From the NCBI GenBank assembly GCA_964344775.1, contig CAYFOO010000061.1, positions 1-7,816 of the forward strand: a DNA stretch of 7,816 bases. The letters run 5' to 3'. A program made the translations under genes and the position numbers. The DNA comes from CAYFMH01 sp964344775. Lineage in GTDB: Bacteria > Patescibacteriota > Gracilibacteria > UBA4473. Position 1 is the first letter of the stretch, and each line of letters starts with the position of its first letter. The notes below the pieces were generated by a model that was not told the DNA's origin, ran no database searches, and saw only the letters and a program-made list of their open reading frames with translations. This document shows positions 5,660-7,816 of the stretch, piece by piece.

Positions 5660-6535
5660 TTATTGAGCTGATTCGATGAGTTTTTTCTTCATGCTTTTGA
5701 GCAGAGCGTCCTGTTGTGATTCAGTGAGTTCTGGTTGTTCAGTTACTTCTTCTTGAGCTACTGGGTACCGTTCTTCAGTAGTTTCTTCAGTGGGAGCTTC
5801 TTCTGCAGGTACTTCTTCTGTTACTGGCTCGTCTACTGGAGTTTCTTCTACTACAGGAGATTCCTCAGTAGTTTCTTCTACCACTGGAGCTTCTTCTTCT
5901 ACAACTTCTTCCGTGTCTTCAGCCACGTCTTCTGTAGTTTCTTCTTGCACTGGATTTTCTACTACAGGTTCTTCCGCTACTTCCTCTTCTTCCACTACGT
6001 CTTCTTCTGTAGCTTCTTCCTCATTTTCTTCACCTTCTTCATGTGTAGCTTCTTCTTCATGAGTTTTGTCTTCTCCATGTTCATCTGCATGTTCTTCTTC
6101 ATGATCAGTTTCATGATCAAATTCTCCATCCATAAAGTTTTCATCCAATTCAGGAATTTCTAATTCGATAGTAGGAATTACTTCTGCCTCGATTCTGGAG
6201 ATCATATCGAAGATGCTATTTATTTGACTAAAAACTGAATCAAATTGAGTTTGCACAATTTCTTCTGTAGACTTATTGGTTTCTTCTACGATAGAATTTG
6301 TGAATCCCATGATTTCTTGCATCATTTGATCCATTTTGGTATCCATTGATTTGGTTTGTTGTTCCAAAACATTGAATTTTGGTGCACTTGCACGAAAAGC
6401 TTCTTTCTCGGAACTAAGTCCCAAGTAATTAGTAGAAAATCCTCCAAGGGCTACTCCAATCACGAAAGCTACGGCCATCTTGAGGCCAGTTGATTGGTAC
6501 CATGGAGAGGGAGCCGGTTCGGTTTGTTTTGCCAT
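5660..6535 (-). CDS. Membrane-anchored, Glu- and His-rich acidic protein
   Basis: The 291-residue product has a short cytoplasmic N-terminus, one membrane helix (about 18-38), a likely coiled coil (about 52-118, with the TKSMDTKMDQMMQEI pattern), a short Ile/Glu-rich linker, then a very acidic low-complexity tail. Residues 137-170 contain six histidines (141, 145, 149, 153, 159, 165) among Glu/Asp; the first four are spaced exactly four apart. Residues 175-256 are an imperfect repeat of Glu, Val, Thr, Pro units such as PVVEETTEE. The C-terminus (270-291) turns basic and helical (SMKKKLIES). The orientation of the tail cannot be proven; the Lys before the helix and none right after favour the tail outside. 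I recognise no family. Low-complexity composition makes strong antisense frames on the plus strand, which I discard. A role at the cell surface or in binding metal is possible but inferred. Start is the ATG at 6535; no SD is visible. Confidence 0.85.
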   Translation of the reverse strand: MAKQTEPAPSPWYQSTGLKMAVAFVIGVALGGFSTNYLGLSSEKEAFRASAPKFNVLEQQTKSMDTKMDQMMQEIMGFTNSIVEETNKSTEEIVQTQFDSVFSQINSIFDMISRIEAEVIPTIELEIPELDENFMDGEFDHETDHEEEHADEHGEDKTHEEEATHEEGEENEEEATEEDVVEEEEVAEEPVVENPVQEETTEDVAEDTEEVVEEEAPVVEETTEESPVVEETPVDEPVTEEVPAEEAPTEETTEERYPVAQEEVTEQPELTESQQDALLKSMKKKLIESAQ

Positions 6536-6569
6536 TTTTTAATTGAGTTAAGAAATAATTTAAAAACAA

Positions 6570-6606
6570 ATCTGAGTATTATATCAGATCCTTGAGTTAA
6601 AAACAA
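6570..6606 (-). promoter_or_regulatory. Promoter with palindromic operator for the acidic-protein gene
   Basis: Read on the minus strand, TTGTTT (6606-6601) is followed after 17 bp by a perfect TATAAT (6583-6578), preceded by TG in the extended -10 position. Start of transcription would be near 6571, 36 nt before the ATG. The -10 is enclosed by the inverted repeat ATCTGA (6570-6575) and TCAGAT (6584-6589), so a dimeric repressor bound there would block it. Confidence 0.6.
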
Positions 6607-6620
6607 GTTAAAAACTCAGG
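6590..6620. repeat. Inverted repeat over the -35 region
   Basis: CCTTGAGTT (6590-6598) pairs with AACTCAGG (6613-6620) with one bulged base and a 14-base loop. It covers the -35 of the acidic-protein gene and follows the end of the glycosyltransferase gene on the minus strand. With no T-run after it in that direction it is a poor terminator and could be an operator. Confidence 0.4.
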
Positions 6621-6647
6621 AAATAGTGAATAGGAACGAGGGAAGAG

Positions 6648-7487
6648 TTATTTTTTCCTGTTTTTCAGGAAGATGTAGGGAAAAATGAAGACGGCTCGAA
6701 GGATTCGACCAATTCTGCTGGGCTGAAGGATTAATCGCCACAGCCATTCCAGACCCAATTTTTGGAGAAATTTTGGAGCACGTTTTATCTTCCCCGCCAC
6801 GAAGTCGAAGGTGCCGCCTACGCCCATGGCCACTTTGACCGTGGGGCATTTCTTCAGATTTCGAGCGATCCAGAGTTCCTGCTTCGGACAGCCGTAGGCG
6901 AGGAAAAGGATGTCTGGTTTGGTTTTGTTAATTTCCGCCACCATCTCGGCATCATCTTTTTCTAGTGGAGAACCATCGGTAGCACCGACGATTTCTAGAT
7001 TTTGATACTGTTTGAGGAGGTTAAGTTTGGCTTTTTGGGCTACGTTTTTTTCGCCTCCAAGCAAAAAGATCCGGTGACTTCGTTTTTCGTTGAGGGTTTT
7101 GCAGATTTCCAAGAAAAAATCAGAACCGCTCACTGTTTCTGGGAATGCTGTCCAACTTGATTTCCGAAAAGGTAAAAACAGAAGTTCGGCAATGGCCCGC
7201 ATATTGGACCAACCATTTTCCACCACTGCTCCAGCCCAGAGCAGGCTAACCGAATCGGCTAGATTTAGTTCGCACTGTTGGAGGTATTTCTTCAATTCTG
7301 GATTTTTATGTGCTTCGAGGAGGATCTCTGCGTTTGGGGTGGCCGTTTTTACTCCTCCCCTTGATAAGGGGCGGTTGGGAGGGGTTTGAGTACTATCGTC
7401 ACAATACCGCAAAAATTCTTTCACTGCCTCATCCTGCGTGACAGTGTGGATTGGAACGTCCAGAATTTCAATAGTTTTAAGAACCAT
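6648..7487 (-). CDS. WecG/TagA/CpsF-family glycosyltransferase (GT26)
   Basis: The 279-residue enzyme should transfer a sugar, typically an N-acetylmannosamine-type residue, from a UDP-sugar to a lipid-linked acceptor at the inner face of the membrane during surface polysaccharide synthesis. Family motifs in order: TPNAEIL (50-56) with the conserved Thr and Asn, ADSVSLLWAG (77-86) with the Asp that in TagA is the proposed catalytic base, FLLGG (141-145), LAYGCPKQELWI (196-207), GVGGTFDFVAGKIKRAP (222-238), and the C-terminal Arg- and Trp-rich appendage (239-262) thought to touch the membrane. All key positions are present, so it looks functional. Residues about 35-48 (TPPNRPLSRGGVK) are an insertion not usual in the family, encoded by a palindromic repeat. 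I start at ATG 7487; a TTG one codon earlier is possible. No SD is seen. The exact sugar is not predictable. Confidence 0.93.
   Translation of the reverse strand: MVLKTIEILDVPIHTVTQDEAVKEFLRYCDDSTQTPPNRPLSRGGVKTATPNAEILLEAHKNPELKKYLQQCELNLADSVSLLWAGAVVENGWSNMRAIAELLFLPFRKSSWTAFPETVSGSDFFLEICKTLNEKRSHRIFLLGGEKNVAQKAKLNLLKQYQNLEIVGATDGSPLEKDDAEMVAEINKTKPDILFLAYGCPKQELWIARNLKKCPTVKVAMGVGGTFDFVAGKIKRAPKFLQKLGLEWLWRLILQPSRIGRILRAVFIFPYIFLKNRKK
7351..7386. repeat. Palindromic repeat inserted in frame in the glycosyltransferase gene
   Basis: On the plus strand CCCCTT (7357-7362) pairs with AAGGGG (7366-7371) around a 3-base loop, and the flanks CTCC (7352-7355) and GGAG (7378-7381) pair outside it. 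The minus strand reads it as TPPNRPLSRGG. Near-identical peptide strings of the PPLSRGG type occur in unrelated proteins of many bacteria because this kind of palindrome spreads through genomes. It keeps the reading frame here and lies between the first helix and the T-P-N motif. Confidence 0.7.
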
Positions 7488-7501
7488 CAATCAAAATATA
7501 A

Positions 7502-7732
7502 TTAATCACAGAGTATTTTATCACATCCAATACTTTTACATACATTTTTTAAAATTTTTTGAAAACAAGGTTCTTTCAGTGTTCCAATTTTTCTAACGAT
7601 TAAATCTCTGTGTAAAATTCCTATTTTTGTAATGATAACCACTGATTTTGCTTTTAAATTCCCTTTTTGTAGATCTTTTTCGGTAATAATTGTCCCTTCC
7701 AAATTCATATTTGTTGTGAGCGGTAAATACAA
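7502..7732 (-). pseudogene. Broken PemK/MazF-like toxin gene, C-terminal part
   Basis: The frame ending at 7502 encodes PLTTNMNLEG, then TIITEKDLQKGNLKAKSVV, then a segment of the KIGILHRDLIVRKIGTL type. It follows the C-terminal half of PemK/MazF endoribonuclease toxins: a T-S/T-N strand, a D-L-x-x-G-x-L block, K-x-S-V-x-x-x-K-I-x-x-L, and L-I-x-K-x-G-x-L. The N-terminal half with the RP motif is not in this frame: an upstream TAA closes it, and plausible continuation (YREGEDFF) is in the next frame. The switch falls at a run of seven A (plus strand 7731-7737); removing one base would join GED to FLYLPLTTNM. The TTG at 7732 is therefore not a trustworthy start. I call it a frameshifted remnant, or a sequencing error at the homopolymer. 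No antitoxin gene is visible in this window; it could lie beyond 7816. Confidence 0.5.
7515..7523 (-). promoter_or_regulatory. Possible extended -10 promoter of the glycosyltransferase gene
   Basis: On the minus strand TG-A-TAAAAT (7523-7515) is an extended -10, about 28 bases before the ATG at 7487. There is no good -35. It has the same TGA-TAnAAT form as the promoter of the acidic-protein gene and lies inside the last codons of the broken toxin gene. Confidence 0.35.
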
Positions 7733-7816
7733 AAAAATCTTCTCCTTCGCGATAACATTTTAGGTAACTTCTCACACCCCCGAACAAAAAACTTGTTCTA
7801 AATATTTATGATGTGT

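Noticed and set aside
5735..6163. Phe/Ser/Tyr-rich plus-strand reading frames opposite the acidic gene
   Set aside because: They are the complement of Glu-rich GAA/GAG codons (TTC/CTT) and have low-complexity, non-protein-like composition.
7593..7787. Separate 64-residue minus-strand protein
   Set aside because: It starts with TTG, overlaps the toxin remnant in another frame, and its only sensible part (YREGEDFF) fits as the missing upstream piece of that remnant.

Overview
The window looks like a chromosomal piece of a Candidate Phyla Radiation (Patescibacteria) genome, or of a similarly AT-rich uncultured bacterium. This is inferred from AT-rich intergenic DNA, almost no Shine-Dalgarno (SD) motifs, an S23-type four-helix-bundle gene set among repeats, a Gld-type ABC operon, a DUF4258/DUF2283 pair, and a PLSRGG-encoding palindrome inside a gene. 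TGA acts as a normal stop or is absent: the nine intact genes end in TAA or TAG and none is read through TGA.

Layout. Positions 1-343 are AT-rich leader and promoter DNA. Positions 344-4137 (+) are a Gld-like ABC export operon: ATPase, ABC-2 permease, and a GldG-like auxiliary membrane protein. A four-helix-bundle gene is wedged between ATPase and permease, flanked by inverted copies of a short repeat, with a third copy after the permease. Positions 4207-4640 (+) hold a small DUF4258/DUF2283 pair resembling a toxin-antitoxin module. Directly after it lies a second, diverged copy of the last 16 codons of the GldG-like gene, so the pair sits between two gene tails like an inserted cassette. Positions 4641-5212 are non-coding, with a degenerate 42-bp tandem array (4815 to about 5010) and then a promoter and a structured leader. 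Positions 5219-5533 (+) encode a small, GC-richer predicted secreted protein with a strong SD, closed by a terminator. Its promoter, folded leader, SD and terminator make it a self-contained unit unlike its neighbours.

The minus strand carries, from right to left, a broken PemK/MazF-like toxin gene at the window edge (7502-7732), a WecG/TagA/CpsF-family glycosyltransferase (6648-7487) with an in-frame palindromic insertion, and a membrane-anchored, Glu- and His-rich acidic protein (5660-6535). The acidic gene's extended -10 sits inside a palindrome. Two back-to-back terminators separate the converging plus and minus genes.

Functionally, the ABC operon probably moves or remodels something at the cell envelope, the glycosyltransferase makes surface polysaccharide, and the acidic and secreted proteins act outside the membrane. 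The window is therefore mainly cell-surface genes interspersed with small selfish or toxin-like modules. The observations most worth a second look are the tail duplication around the DUF pair, the structured leader of the secreted protein, the 42-bp array and the repeat-flanked four-helix cassette.
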